A stretch of 64,000 nt of DNA, from contig OZ026525.1 in NCBI GenBank assembly GCA_964019695.1, forward strand, positions 70,167,753 through 70,231,752, written 5' to 3'. Below, piece after piece: positions 25,922 to 37,367 of the stretch. Origin of the DNA: Loripinus fragilis (taxonomy: Eukaryota; Mollusca; Bivalvia; Lucinida; Lucinidae). The stretch's first letter is position 1. Each line of letters opens with the position of its first letter. The translations under genes and the position numbers were made by a program. The notes below the pieces were generated by a model. The model ran no database searches. It saw only the letters and a list, made by a program, of their open reading frames with translations, and was not told the DNA's origin.

Positions 25922-26140
25922 ATACACCCCGGTGCAAATATACATTCGGGGTGTAAATTTGCACCGGGGGTGTATTTTGGTCATGTAAACGGTGTTTTAT
26001 AAAAATGCACCCGGGTGCAAATTAGCACCCAGGTGTGAATTTGCTCCATCTTTGTAGGTGGTGCAAATACTGTGGAGCAAATTAGCACCCGGGTGCACAT
26101 TTGCCCAATAGGTGCAAATTGCGCACATGAACGCAACTTG
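25922..26140. repeat. left array of GGTGCAAATTTGCACC words
   Basis: Palindrome-like words (GGTGCAAAT, ATTTGCACC, GCACCCGGGTGCAAATTAG) recur about ten times in 220 bp and end with CATGTAAACGG- and CATGAACGC-like phrases. A smaller matching array lies at 27486-27560. The two bracket the Harbinger relic and are likely its terminal or subterminal repeats (inference). Confidence 0.6.
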
Positions 26141-26264
26141 TTATCACATATGTACAATTTGATCTTAGATTTTGATAAATTACCCATCTTTTCTATATGA
26201 ACATATACATGTGTATGAAAATAAACTATATAAATAGTCCCTTTATCAAACTTATGGCCGTGGC

Positions 26265-26660
26265 TTCTTTCTGTAGTCACTACTTCATCGGCTATGCCGG
26301 GTTGCCACGCAGAACATTTGGAATTTCTGGTCCATGGGCTTCGATTTGCACGATTCTATTTCCGAACAATATCTCTTCCTAACCTCAGCAATAGAAATCA
26401 GAGTTTGCCAGAACCCTGGCACCATGCACGAGTCCAGGCTATCCGATGTACACATCATATTAGTGAAAAGGATCCTCCTGCATAATAACGGAGTACCACC
26501 CTTTACGATTCATGTGATCAACGTGATATTCAGACAGAGCAAGAATTGAAATATGTCTACCCTCTATCTTACCCCTACAATTTGGGAATCCAAATTTCTT
26601 GTAGCCATTGATAACCTCGGTTAAGTCATTTCCCTTCGGAAACTTAACTGAGATTTAGAA
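26265..26660 (-). pseudogene. PIF/Harbinger-type transposase relic
   Basis: Read on the minus strand from about 26655, the sequence gives VKFPKGNDLTEVINGYKKFG, FPNCRGKIEGRHISI, HVDHMNRKGWYSVIMQ, DVYIG-stop-PGLVHGARVLANSDFY and later IPNVLRGNPA. This is the order of the DDE domain of Harbinger-family nucleases (GAIDGxH, NRKGxHS, VGWPGSVHDAR, LGDPAYP). The aspartate of the first motif is Glu (KIEGRH) and that of the second is Gly (HGAR). Stops and frameshifts follow. It cannot be active. N-terminal remains may extend to about 26960. Confidence 0.8.
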
Positions 26661-26998
26661 GAGTTCGTCAGTTCGTCAACAATTGAAGACCAAACCCGTT
26701 TCACACATTCACAAGGCGTTTATTTTGCTATTATGAAGAGGTTCTCAATTGTCCAGCTCTGCGCAGTACTTAGTCAAACTGTCACCAGCAGTCCAATTGA
26801 AACAACTAAACGCACACGCGCATTCCGTTACAGCTATTCGCGCAGTTTGTCGCAGAGCCCGTGACATTCGGAAGCCATGGGTCATCGGTACATGTATAGG
26901 TCTCAATCACTACGTTCGTCCACCACTCTTGGCCACTACTTGGTCATATATTTACTTAGTACTGCTGCAACAGCTTCTATAAGTGCCATTTATGCACC

Positions 26999-27286
26999 AG
27001 TCATTTGTATCCACTGCTCCCCCACATACAGGGATGGGCGGGGATAAAGATTTTCACTTTCCAGAGCGCTGGTATAAACCCCGCCCTGTGGGGACAAGCT
27101 GATGGTAACAACCCTGCTCTTTGTCCAACCCTTCAAAACAGAAGACCCCAGCAGGGTAAGTGTCCCAATGTTATAACACCCACACTTCCCCGGCACTGCA
27201 GGGACAATCAAAAAGTAATTGTCCAGCACCTTACCCCGGCTTTCCACGGCTATCCCAGAAGGTGGGAGCCGTTGATACAAATGACT
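26999..27286. mobile_element. 288-bp GC-richer MITE inside the Harbinger region
   Basis: AGTCATTTGTATCCACTGCT and, complemented from the right end, AGTCATTTGTATCAACGGCT form the TIR. The interior is unusually GC-rich for this window, so both strands stay open by chance over about 290 bp. I treat those frames as artefacts. Confidence 0.75.
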
Positions 27287-27485
27287 AGTGTATTATCCTC
27301 TTTAAATATTGTATAAATAAATAAAGCAAATAAAACCAAATAGAGTTGCATTTTTCTCACATGACGGTATCTTGAGCTAAACACATCGAATTTCTCCTTA
27401 AAGAAAAACTGAAACATTTGTGATATGTTTAAAGAGCAAATCCAATAACATATGAACACAATTTACTGACATATGAACGCTACAT

Positions 27486-27560
27486 ACCGGGGTGCAGATT
27501 TACTCCCGGGTGCAATTTTGCACCCGGGAGTAAATTTGCACCAGGGTGCAAATTGTGCAT
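27486..27560. repeat. right array of GGTGCAAATTTGCACC words
   Basis: Four to five copies of GCACCCGGGAGTAAATTTGC-like words, mirroring the array at 25922-26140. Confidence 0.55.
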
Positions 27561-28480
27561 ATAAACGAGGCTTTAGATCACATTGCACTTTTTCAGGGTC
27601 GGATTTCTGCTATACCAGAGATAAGAGCCGATATATTCTTGGCAATATCTAAGACTGGAATGTGTTTGTTCACTTTCTCATTTTTAAGCTATGTTGATTC
27701 CCAGCTGGCCAAGTTTGGAAAAAGTGGAATTTAGTACTTTTTTAAAAGTTAGATAAAATTTCATATGGTTCTGAGTAAACTAGTTATCAAAACACTTATT
27801 TTATAATTTTAATTTAAACAACCATGTATCCGCCATTTATTTTCGTAAAAAAATATGGATTTATTGGCGTCATGGTGTTGATGTTAGTGATGACGTCACT
27901 ACTACAAAGGCTATAAAACGTGTCACTGATAAGATGTTTAGTGGTTTGATACTTCTATGTCAACACGTGACTCATAACAAAACAATTTGCGAAGGAAAAC
28001 ATATTTGATTATTGTAATTGACGTTAATATGACGTCAAAACGAGCATTTCTTCAAAAAGTAACTGTGTTGCTAAATTCAACGGCCGAAAAAGGTAGTTTT
28101 ACTTGGATAAATCATGTTTTTATGACAAAACGATCATCATGGATAATGCCCAGCGTAAAACGCAAATAGAAAATATTGAGGTTCGGGCTGCACGTGCATT
28201 TTTGACGTAGCAGAGTGATTCGCATGAATGATTCCGATATTTTTTGACGTTATCAAACAGATAAAATGTCAAAACATAAGTTATCATAGAGAATGTTCTA
28301 TTCCAGCATTTTTGTAAAAAGATGTGGGCCCTGAAAAAGGGATGCGTAACTTAAGTGGCTCACTGAATTTAATGAACTGTAGGAACGAACACTATCCTTC
28401 TGTTTCATTAAAACGCTCTTGAACTGTCATGATATACATTGTTGTTTTTATTACATCTAAAGCAGATCTTTGTCAAAAGG

Positions 28481-29055
28481 GGTACGTGCATTAAGAGGCT
28501 ATTTTGGTCCCCCTATGAGGTCAAAAAATAAAAGTTGCTCTTCACAAGTTTCTTCTTATTACATTATTAGAATAATAGCCAAATTGTAATAGTCTGGCAT
28601 TGATTCGACATTTACCGTTGCTGTGGTAACAAAAATGGCCGCCAAAATAGGCTGAAAATAGGAAAATGATCATTTTGGAGCAAATTTGAGACATGTAACA
28701 GAGGAATTAATATAGAGCACAAGCAACTACCAAAACAATATTTTAACAGATAATGAGAATTATCACGGCACACAATATATTAAAAAGTATTTTTGGTATT
28801 TGCTTGTGCTGATATCTAATTCTTAAAAAATCGGTCTCTCAAAGCCTCAAATTTGGCCCAAAATGGCAATTTCTCTATTTTAAGCCTATTTTGTTGGCCA
28901 TTTTTGTTACCGTAGCAACCGGTAAAAGAAAAATAAATGCCGGATTTTAACACTTGGGCTATACTTCTAATAAACCAATAAGATGAAATTGGTGAAAAGC
29001 AACTCTCAGGTTTTGGCTCTAGAGGGAGCCAAAATAGCCCTTTAATGCACATACC
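28481..29055. mobile_element. 575-bp foldback element
   Basis: GTACGTGCATTAAGAGGCTA at the left and the complement of TAGCCCTTTAATGCACATAC at the right begin arms of roughly 200 bp. They share ATGGCC, AAAATAGGCTTAAAATAG-type and CCAATAAGA-type words. The arms surround about 150 bp of unrelated sequence. No coding frame. A degraded relative lies at 8785-9000. Confidence 0.75.
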
Positions 29056-29279
29056 TCTTTGAAACGAGTATCCTGTATAGCACAGCAGTGATAAGTAATC
29101 TTAGACTACCTCTCTTTGTTATGCTGTGTACAGGGTTTTATGATTCCTGATCTTTGCCCTCTTTCTTATTTTTAATTGAATTTAGTGAAAATCTGGTTAT
29201 GTTACGTTACAGCTTTTACATTGAAATATTTCACATCCAGCTAAAAATGCTATGCTTTACTTTATATAATGATTGCATT

Positions 29280-29400
29280 AAGCGTTGTGTCCTTGAGCAG
29301 GACATATTAATCCTTGCTTAGTACTGGTTCAACCCAGGAAGACCCTTCCCGACATAAATGAAAACTGTTGACTTGGAAGTAAAGAATCAAATCAAACAAT
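29280..29400 (+). repeat. possible SINE-type fragment
   Basis: GTTGTGTCCTTGAGCAGGAC and TACTGGTTCAACCCAGGAAG resemble body segments of tRNA-derived SINEs, and the segment ends in an A-rich stretch. No A box was identified, so this is tentative. Confidence 0.3.
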
Positions 29401-29564
29401 TAAACAAATGATTGCATTGAGAGTGGCTTGGGTTGGCTGTAGGAGATCTTGAGGTTGGGCGATTAACATCAAAATTCCAAAAGTTTTAATAGACGACTGC
29501 AGTTTTAATGCGAGAGTAACTTCTAATGCTACCGTAGTGACTTTAACAGTAGAAATACTGTTTG

Positions 29565-30130
29565 ACTGTTAAGTTACTAGATAGCATAAACTCCGTAAAG
29601 CATTTTCTAAATTCTACCACACACAATCATGGTTGTTGTTAACTGTTGGTTGAATTACTCTTTTGAAGCAAGGCATATCGAAGCCAGTATTATATGGTGA
29701 TTTAGTTTATAAATTCAAAAGAATCATTGGAGAGCCTACTTTTATCAATTCAAAAAGATGATCGAGTGATATTTTAAAAAAAGTGGGATATTGCATGGAT
29801 ATCACGGGACATTGTTTATTCCTGGATCTAAACCCAATCACGGTTTATAGATATGGTTTCCTCTTTAATTGCACGACGCTGGGCCAGGCTTCAGACCCAA
29901 TGATGACCCTGATCTAAAACTTTCATCGGTGAATTGATGCCAGATGCTTGTCTTTGGCTGGGTCCACAGAGGCCCAACTTGAGGTTTTTTTTAGCTCTGA
30001 CTATCTGTGAGTCATGGGCCATTTTTTTGATTCATCACAGTTTGTTAATTTGATTAGATTGTTCTCTGTGATGATGCATTGCATAAGTCCGGAAGCCTCC
30101 CTGCCAGTCCACCAAGTTTTGGATATTAAC
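29565..30130 (+). pseudogene. reverse-transcriptase relic, second subfamily, C-terminal fragment
   Basis: Matches the last part of the relic at 58190-60640: AAAGCATTTTCTAAATTCTA, TATGGTGATTTAGTTTATAA and GGTTTCCTCTTTAATTGCAC occur in the same order, encoding GDLVYKFKRIIG and GFLFNCT-type motifs with frameshifts. The shared 3' tail (GCTCTGACTATCTGTGAGTC) differs from that of the 14-22-kb copies, so two subfamilies are present. Confidence 0.7.
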
Positions 30131-30536
30131 AATGCAGAATCTAGGGCAAAGATTTTACACCAGTAAAACTGCTGTCTGTTCCAAAATGTGTTTCTTTTCT
30201 TATTGATTCAGTGTAATACTGTTGCTCTCATTGTTTTTGTGTGTTTGGTCCATTTCTAGCTATGCTTTACTGTAATTTTCGTGCTCTCGTTTGGCATTTA
30301 GTGTTCTGTATATCTTCAATGTGGTGCTATGTGTAGGTCTGTAGTGTGGGAGTGTGGCAGTTACTCACTTTTTAATTCAAATTTCGTGGCAATCTGTAAA
30401 TTTATATGCTGCAAACATTAGCTATTTACTATAGATACATTTTGTATACAAAAAGCTTGAATAAAAACGTTGCAAAATTCAAAATGCATCACTCTACTGT
30501 AAATTGAAAACGTAGCTATACACAAAGTTTTAAATA

Positions 30537-31207
30537 TACTGTTCACAAAAAGTAGGGGATATTCGAATATTATAAATCATAGCATTTACCAAACTAATGT
30601 CATAAACCTGAAACAACTAGTATTAATTAGCCAAGTCATCTAGCTGACAATATGAATAAAATTTTATAGGATTGATCTGGTCACGTGTTTCTGAGACAAC
30701 CGTATTTAGACCAAGGGTAGCCTGTCGATTTTCACACGTGAATATCACGGTGACGGATTATGCAATGGCTATGTTTCCTAACAAGAAAATATCCGTTATT
30801 CATTATTTTTTTATGTTTAGAATTTGTTTTTATCTCTTGTTCCTCAATTTCAGGAATGTGAGGCCAAAATCTGTCACTTTTTAGTGAATTTTGCACTTTT
30901 TTACTTTTTTGTCACCGCCCTATTTCCTAGAAATAACAATTATGGTACATGAAAAAATCTTTAAAACATAGATATTTTCGAAAGCATGTAAAAAAAATTG
31001 ATACTTTTTTCTTAAATTTGGGTCTTGACCCCTAGTGTCTTTTGCACGCCCTTATGGTCACATTACTAAATTTTCAGTCCTCAAATTATGCAGGAAAACT
31101 GGCTTACACATTGCTAAATCCAAGGACAAAATTATTTATGCGACAAATTAGGATTTTAATTTCTAGATTTTTTATGTCCGAATATCCCCTACTTTTTGTG
31201 GACAGTA
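30537..31207. mobile_element. 671-bp TA-flanked TIR element (TACTGTTCACAAAAAG ends)
   Basis: TACTGTTCACAAAAAGTAGG at the left and its inverted counterpart TACTGTCCACAAAAAGTAGG at the right, both continuing into GGGATATTCG. TA lies at 30535-30536, and CA (mutated TA?) follows the right end. No transposase recognised. Confidence 0.75.
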
Positions 31208-31336
31208 CAAACAAGAACGGATATGTCCGAGAAATTTGGAATGGCGTCAGGGAAAAATTCACAGAAATGTCAGGGAATTTTGTTTTGTCCAACCTGTATG
31301 AACCCTGTCATAAGCTATCTCTATGCACGCTGAGTA

Positions 31337-31510
31337 CAGTTAAACCTCTATAAAACGGCCACTCAAAGATCTTAATGACAAATGGTAGCTATATGAAGGT
31401 CGTAAGTATTGCAGAATGCTCCACAATATTTTTGACCTGCATTAAGCGATAGTTGGTCTTGAAAACCAATTTTCGTTTTTTAGAGTGACCGTTTTACACA
31501 GGTTCTACTG
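31337..31510. mobile_element. pogo-like MITE, copy 1
   Basis: CAGTTAAACCTCTATAAAAC at the left and its inverted form at the right (GTTTTACACAGGTTCTACTG). TA on both sides (31335-31336 and 31511-31512). GGCCACT and AGTGACC follow inside. The CAGT..ACCT end with TA duplication is typical of pogo/Tigger MITEs. From 31511 to 31956 only TCCGTCGTCCGTCC near 31600, a word common in bivalve repeats, was noted. Confidence 0.75.
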
Positions 31511-31956
31511 TAAGTTTGCATTTACTTTTTTCGACATCTGCTACTTTTAGCTCACCAGAACTAAAGGCTCATTGTGAGCTCCTCCGATCGGTCTTAATCC
31601 GTCGTCCGTCCAGGTTGCGTGTTGTTGTTGTCATTGCTATTTTTGTTGACTGTTTTTTCTGTTTTTTGCTCACGAAGAGTAGGCCTGCCTTTGTTACATG
31701 TGAACGACAAATGCACACACCAGTTTAGGCGTCTACTTAGTCTGATCCGTTGCTTCGAATTCGCTCGTGATTTACATGTTCACGTAATAGCTCAGCTTGC
31801 TATATGCAAACTTTACTTTTGTAGCCAGTTTGAGGAAATTGGTTTGGTTCTAGCCGGGTAACAATGCCAAAGATAGGTTTTCTTGCAATAATGCCCCATT
31901 ATAAATCAAGTAATACCGTATTTGGCCGAATTAAGGATGCATGCTCCCATAAGGTA

Positions 31957-32150
31957 ACCACACCGGAGAGGCGGCAAGCGAAAATGCTCTTAGCAATCGA
32001 TAGTCGCGAATCAAATATCAATAGAAACAGTGTTTTCGATTTCCATTTGTCACCTGGCAATCGATGACTCTGTTTCTGACGATTTTTCATCTACGTTCGT
32101 CGATAGTATTAACGTTTTCGATTGTCGCCTGTCCGGTGTTGTGGGTTGTT
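31957..32150. repeat. inverted repeat, CCACACCGGAGAGGCGGCAA arms
   Basis: CCACACCGGAGAGGCGGCAA at about 31959 and the complement of TCGCCTGTCCGGTGTTGTGG near 32125-32145 pair with some mismatches. Both arms continue into CGAAAA and ATCGATAGTCG-type words. Probably a small MITE. Confidence 0.6.
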
Positions 32151-32275
32151 TACTTTCTATGAAATTCTAGTCATAAAAGTGTTGTAATTCCATTATCAAA
32201 ATGGTAAATCAAACCTGTGTAGATTCTGATTAGCATCTATACAGGCCGATTTCTAATCCAGTAAGCACTTAAAAT

Positions 32276-32345
32276 CGGGCCACTATGTGCCCGCATGCGA
32301 AACGCCATTTGCATGGCGTTTCACTGGCGGGTCGATTGTGGCCCG
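32276..32345. repeat. 70-nt nested hairpin with perfect stems
   Basis: Three perfectly paired stems are separated by symmetrical small loops: CGGGCCAC with GTGGCCCG, CCCGC with GCGGG, and GAAACGCCAT with ATGGCGTTTC closing a TTGC loop. Each strand could form the structure. No gene is adjacent, and no second copy was seen in the window. Confidence 0.85.
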
Positions 32346-32579
32346 AGATCAGTTGCTGGCTGGGGAGTTTTTTAAAGATGCAAACATGGCACCCATTACT
32401 ACTCACACTGATTCACCTCACGTAATTATGTTTATGATATACAAGTTAAACAAAAATTCAAGCAAACAGGGCGCTCATTAGATCGTAAACTGTAGTATGA
32501 CCGAGTTGCAGCTTGTATAACTTGGAGGTTCCAATCACGGGACCTGTTGATTGACTTATACTAGTTATGATACTGATTA

Positions 32580-32601
32580 ACACGGATGTATACATCCGTG
32601 T
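32580..32601. repeat. 22-bp perfect palindrome
   Basis: ACACGGATGTA and its exact inverse meet at 32590-32591; ATTA and TAAT words also mirror outside it. Confidence 0.85.
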
Positions 32602-32673
32602 GATTAATTATTAAAGTGGACAAACGTGTTAATTCATTTATTATCACGCTTAAGGACATTGGCTACTAAAATA

Positions 32674-32834
32674 CAGTAAAACCTGTCTTAAGCGGCCACT
32701 CTAAAAGAACACCAAACATTGGTTTTTCAATACCGATTATCGCTTAATGCAGGTCGACCTCCATTAAGCTATCATTTTCCATTAAGACCATGGTTTTGTC
32801 TAATTTAAAGTGACCGCTTAAGACAGGTTTTACT
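32674..32834. mobile_element. pogo-like MITE, copy 2
   Basis: CAGTAAAACCTGTCTTAAGC at the left and GCTTAAGACAGGTTTTACTT at the right. TA precedes the left end; the right flank is mutated. Same layout as 31337-31510. The following 32835-33287 is unannotated. Confidence 0.75.
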
Positions 32835-33287
32835 TCCCATGATTGAGATCTCAGAGCTGAGTTCAACGATGCGAGTTCTTGCGGGCGCTCGTTGTAACTG
32901 ATGCCAGGTTTGACACATTACGAATAAAGATAGGTACCAGAACATCGAGCGCCCGCGAACGCTCGCATTGTCGAACTTGCCTCTGTTCAATACTCCGCAA
33001 ACAAGTTGATTATTGCATGAGCTATCCATTTATAAAATAAAAATGATACGTCGACCTGCTCTGTTTTTGCATCATATCATATGGAAGTTTTTAGCATTTG
33101 ACATTTACGTCAGAGCTGATATGTTTTCGCAGTAATTGACTCTTCCACACGTGTTAATAAATAAAGTGTGATGGTCCAAAATATGTATAGTTTACAACCG
33201 GTAACGTTTCAAATAACACACGAGTGGTCTAGGGGCAAAACTGAGATATATGGGCTATTTTGCGAGTTTGTTGCATCCCTTGGAAGA

Positions 33288-33965
33288 AAATCTTGGTGAC
33301 TATTTTCCATCAGCGACATGTCTTGGGGCCTTAGAAACCCATCTTTTACTCAGTTTCCTGTGACCAATTTTCTGTAAATGGCCTGTAATCAACGTTATCC
33401 TTCTGACATTGAAAATAGCAGTACACAAATACAAGACTAATAGTATAGTTTACAATAGTGTCAATGAAATTGTTTTAGGTTTAAATGTTTGATCTAGTCA
33501 TAAACATTAATTGCAGACATATGTGAAATGCATTTCTACTCATCAGCGTTACGTATGTTACATTTGGTACGAAATTGCAGATTTTGACTCTATTGGTTGC
33601 ATATAAGAATGAACCATATTCCCCAACCCCAAGAAGATAATCTTGGTTACTATTTTAGTTAGGGACATGTTTTTGGGTTTTAGAAACCCAAGTTTTACTA
33701 AGTTTTCTTTGGTCAGTTATCTGTAAATGACCTTTAATCAATGCTACTCTACTAGCATTGAAAATAGCAACACAAAATACAAGACTAATAGGATATTTTC
33801 CAATAATAGTAATGAACATATTTGAGCTTCACATGTTTGATCTAGACATAAACACCAATTGCAGACATCTGTGAGATGTGGATCTGCTCAGAGTTACACA
33901 TGTTACATTTTCTTATAAAATTACAGATACTGACTTTATAGATTGCATATTAGAATAAATCATGA
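33288..33965 (+). repeat. two-copy tandem repeat, about 348-bp unit
   Basis: AATCTTGGTGACTATTTT near 33289 and AATCTTGGTTACTATTTT near 33637 start matching units. Shared words include ATTGAAAATAGCA, ACAAGACTAATAG, TGTTTGATCTAG and ATTGCAGACAT. Identity is moderate. No coding role is apparent. Confidence 0.75.
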
Positions 33966-34929
33966 TCTCTAACCATACATGTGTAATCATGATTTCTATT
34001 TTAATTATGCATTTTCATTTTCACACATTTAAAGGTATTCTTAAATTGAAACAGGTGAAATAGTGAGGTAAAATATTTAAAGATGCATATAAGCGTGTCA
34101 CTTCTACTGACGTACATATTTTCTTTAAAACTATTTACATTGCATTGGAATGGGCAGTGTCTTCTTTCATCTCTGTCTTCTTTCATCTCTGTCATAATGA
34201 GTTTAATTATGGTGGATATTCAATTTCTGTCAATTTATAAATAAGGTAACATAGATAACAAAAAAAGTGTTTTGCATAATGGATAAATATACTTAAACTT
34301 GTTGAGATTAGGCTCAAATTTTACCTTAGCCTGACGATTCTCCACACATTTTCAATAACAATATTATAGGCAAATTATTCTAAATAAACACTAGTAGTAG
34401 TCCGGCAGAATTTGGGTGAATTTTAGAAGGACCTGGAACTTGATTTTAAACTTTTTTCTTTGTTGATTCTGGTAGTGCATACCTTGTCCTTGAAAAATCC
34501 GAGTGATGCCACTCTGGCACCATTGAGCATTTCGATATATCCAAGATGGCGTCCAAGATGGAGGCCAATTATAAGTGTAAATGTTGAGTGATATGGAAAA
34601 ATGTCTCAAACTTATTTTCTTTCTTAAATTGTTATATATGAAGTTGGAATCGGATTAAAGACACTTAGCTTGAACCAAAAAAAAAAATGAAATAAGAATG
34701 CGGACACGATGGCCGCCAAGATGGCAGTTTATTACAAAAAATATGATAAAATCTTCCCTGAGACTGACAAACTCCAGGGATTTGCATACAAAATGCTTAT
34801 TTTATTGATTCTTGAATTGCAAACATTATCGTTGTAACATCCAAGTGATGCTATTCATACAACATTAAAAATTGGATTTAATTCAAGATGGCATCCAGGA
34901 TGGTAGCCGACAAGTTTTACGAACCCGAG

Positions 34930-36780
34930 GGAGCAGTGCCTTACCTGTAGGCATGTCTAATGGGTTTGTTACAGACCAGATGCCTTACATGCTTTACAAA
35001 CTCGCGTATTTAAATAAATGGACCCAGCATGTATGTCTGATAGAGTTGCACTGTTCAAGCAGGCATATCTGAGACTGGCACCGTGTCAGCAGACATGTCT
35101 GATATAATGGCACCGCTGTATAGGTAGCACCAAACTCCACCCTTCTTCCATCTGAACTTGGCTAGTAAAATGTCGGTTGCAGTGGCAATTGACCAGCAGA
35201 CATGGCCTATAGTGAGGAACCACACCAACAGGCAGTGCTGATAATTAGGCACCACACGAGAAGGCTAGGCCTATAATGAGGCACAATACCAGAATGCATG
35301 GCTGATAATGAGGCACCATACGAGATGGCATGGCCTATATTGGGCATCATAGCAGAAAGCATGGCAGATAATGAGGCACCTCACCAGAAGGCATGGCCTA
35401 TAGTGAGGCAACACACCAGCAGGCATGGTTGATAATGAGGCACCACACCAGAAGGTATGGCCTATGATTAGGCACCACACTAGAAGGCATGTCCTATAGT
35501 TAGGTACCACACCAACAGGCATGGCTGATAGTGAGGCACCACATCAGAAGGCATGGCTGATAGTGAGGCACCACACCAGAAGGCGTGGCCTATTTAGGCA
35601 TGGCCTATAGTGAGGTACCACACCACCAGACATGGCTGATAGTGAGGCACAACACCGGAAGGCAAGGCCTATAATGAGACACCGCACCAGCTGGCACAGC
35701 TGATGGTGAGGCACCACACCCTATGTTATGGCCTTAAGCGAGGCATCACACCAGCAGGCACGGCTGATAGTGAGACACCATACCAATAGATACAATGTAT
35801 GGCAGATAGAGAAGCACAACACCAGCAGATATGCAGGATTGAGTTAAGAAAGATTGGCATGATGATTGAGTGGCAAAGGTCCAGCAAGCATCCATCTTGC
35901 AGCAGTACCGGCCAGTGTGCATGTCTGTTCTACTTGCACCAGACCAGCAGCCCAGTCATCATTCCCACAGGGTCAGCAAACATATTTACCATTAAGCATG
36001 TTTGATTATGTGGCACAGGACCAGTACACATGTCTGAAATCAAGCAGTTTTTTCTGTAACAGCTTCACGAGACTAGCAGGCCTGTTTCAGCACCCATGTC
36101 TTTAAAAGTTGCTCTAAAACAGCAGGTTGCACACGACCACCTGGCATGTCAGTTACAATTGCCTTCTAACAGCATGCATGTCTGTTAGAGTTGCATCTCA
36201 CCAGCAGATATGTTTGAATCAGTTGCAACTGACTAGCAAGCATATCTGTAGTTGTGGGGCTGAACCAGCAGGTATATCTGTTACACTTGTCTCAGACCCG
36301 CAGTTATGTCCCTATGCTCATACTCAACCGATGGGCTGGTAAGCACAATAGCACCAGACCATCAGGAAAGTATGTTACAGTTGCACATGACCAGCAGTCA
36401 TGTCTTCATAATTTGCTTAATATCTGCATGCATGTCTGTTACAGTTTCATCTTATCAGTATCCATGTATATTACATTTGCATCAGGCCATCAATCATGTC
36501 TGTAACAATTGCATTCGACCATTTGCCATGCCTTTCACAGTTGCACCTAACTAGCAGTCATGTCTGTTAAATTTGCTCCTACAAGCATGCATGTCTGATA
36601 CACATGCACCGGACCAGCATTCATATTTATTATAGCAATAACCAACCATATGTGCTGTCTGTTGCGCTTGTAACAGAGTAGTATATAATAGAAGAAATGG
36701 TTGTTACAATTGCACCAGACCAGCAGGCCTGTATTTTAGTTACACCCAACCAGCAGTCAAAATGGTAACGAACATCTGCA
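34930..36780. repeat. minisatellite of about 32-bp units, decaying to the right
   Basis: From about 35180 to 35800 the unit is close to GTGAGGCACCACACCAGAAG plus GCATGGCTGATA. To the right and left it grades into CCAGCAGGCATGTCTGTTAC-type words. Dozens of units are present. Open frames of 60-83 codons on both strands arise from the periodicity. Confidence 0.8.
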
Positions 36781-36797
36781 GCATGCAAATCTCTCAC

Positions 36798-37200
36798 TTA
36801 GATTTTTTTTGTGTCGATACACTGTACTTCATAAGTAAATAGTATTTTCTCTCTTTTTGTAGTTTTATCCATCCATCCATACAAACTTTTCAGCTGAACA
36901 TTTTTTCCACATATTGATTCAAAAGAGGTTTGTACTTCGAGTAAACATTCTGTCACAAAGTTTTTAGTAATAACAACCATTCAATACACCCTGGCATTTA
37001 TTTCTTCATTGTTTTGACAGAATGTTTGCCCAAAGTAGGAAATTTTATGAGAATAATATTATCAGATCCAGCCAAAAGTGGTCTGGAAGGTGGTGTATGG
37101 ATTGATGGATATGATTACCAGAAAAAAGAAAAAAACATTGCCATTACAAAAAATAAGACTCCGTTATTTTTGTCCATGCAGTCTATCATAGCACAACTAT
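36798..37200. other. inverted pair of coding-like fragments
   Basis: A minus-strand frame (from 36945 leftwards) contains TECLLEVQTSFE, LKSLYGWMDKT and REKILF. A plus-strand frame (from 37015 rightwards) contains TECLPKVGNFMR, GGVWIDGYDYQKK and EKN. The DNA words GACAGAATGTTT and GTATGGATNGATGGATA occur in both, so they derive from one sequence in inverted orientation. The protein is unknown to me. Confidence 0.4.
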
Positions 37201-37367
37201 TAGACCCTGTTATTGCTACCATCTTTGACGTCATCTTGAATATTTAACAACGCTGAAAACAACCCAAACATTCCAGTCAAATTCCCCAAATACAACCGCT
37301 GTTGAAAACTATCAGAAAATAGTTATTAACTGCGATTTTGATTCCAGGTTGAATTTTGCTTTAAAAT

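Larger units (their letters stand above)
25709..28365. mobile_element. 2.66-kb TIR pair (CAGTGAGCC ends) enclosing Harbinger remains
   Basis: CAGTGAGCCATTTTAGTTAC at the left and, complemented, CAGTGAGCCACTTAAGTTAC at the right. Left flank TA, right flank AA, so one side may have mutated. The CAGT end and TA flank suggest a pogo or mariner type. The right part (27.85-28.3 kb) has several TGACGT words. The middle is filled by a degraded Harbinger transposase and a further MITE. Confidence 0.6.

Noticed and set aside
26990..27316. Overlapping frames of about 100 codons on both strands
   Set aside because: They coincide with a GC-rich MITE; low stop-codon density from base composition explains them.
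34391..36554. Several 60-83-codon frames with cysteine/histidine periodicity
   Set aside because: They follow the minisatellite periodicity on both strands, not a zinc-finger pattern.
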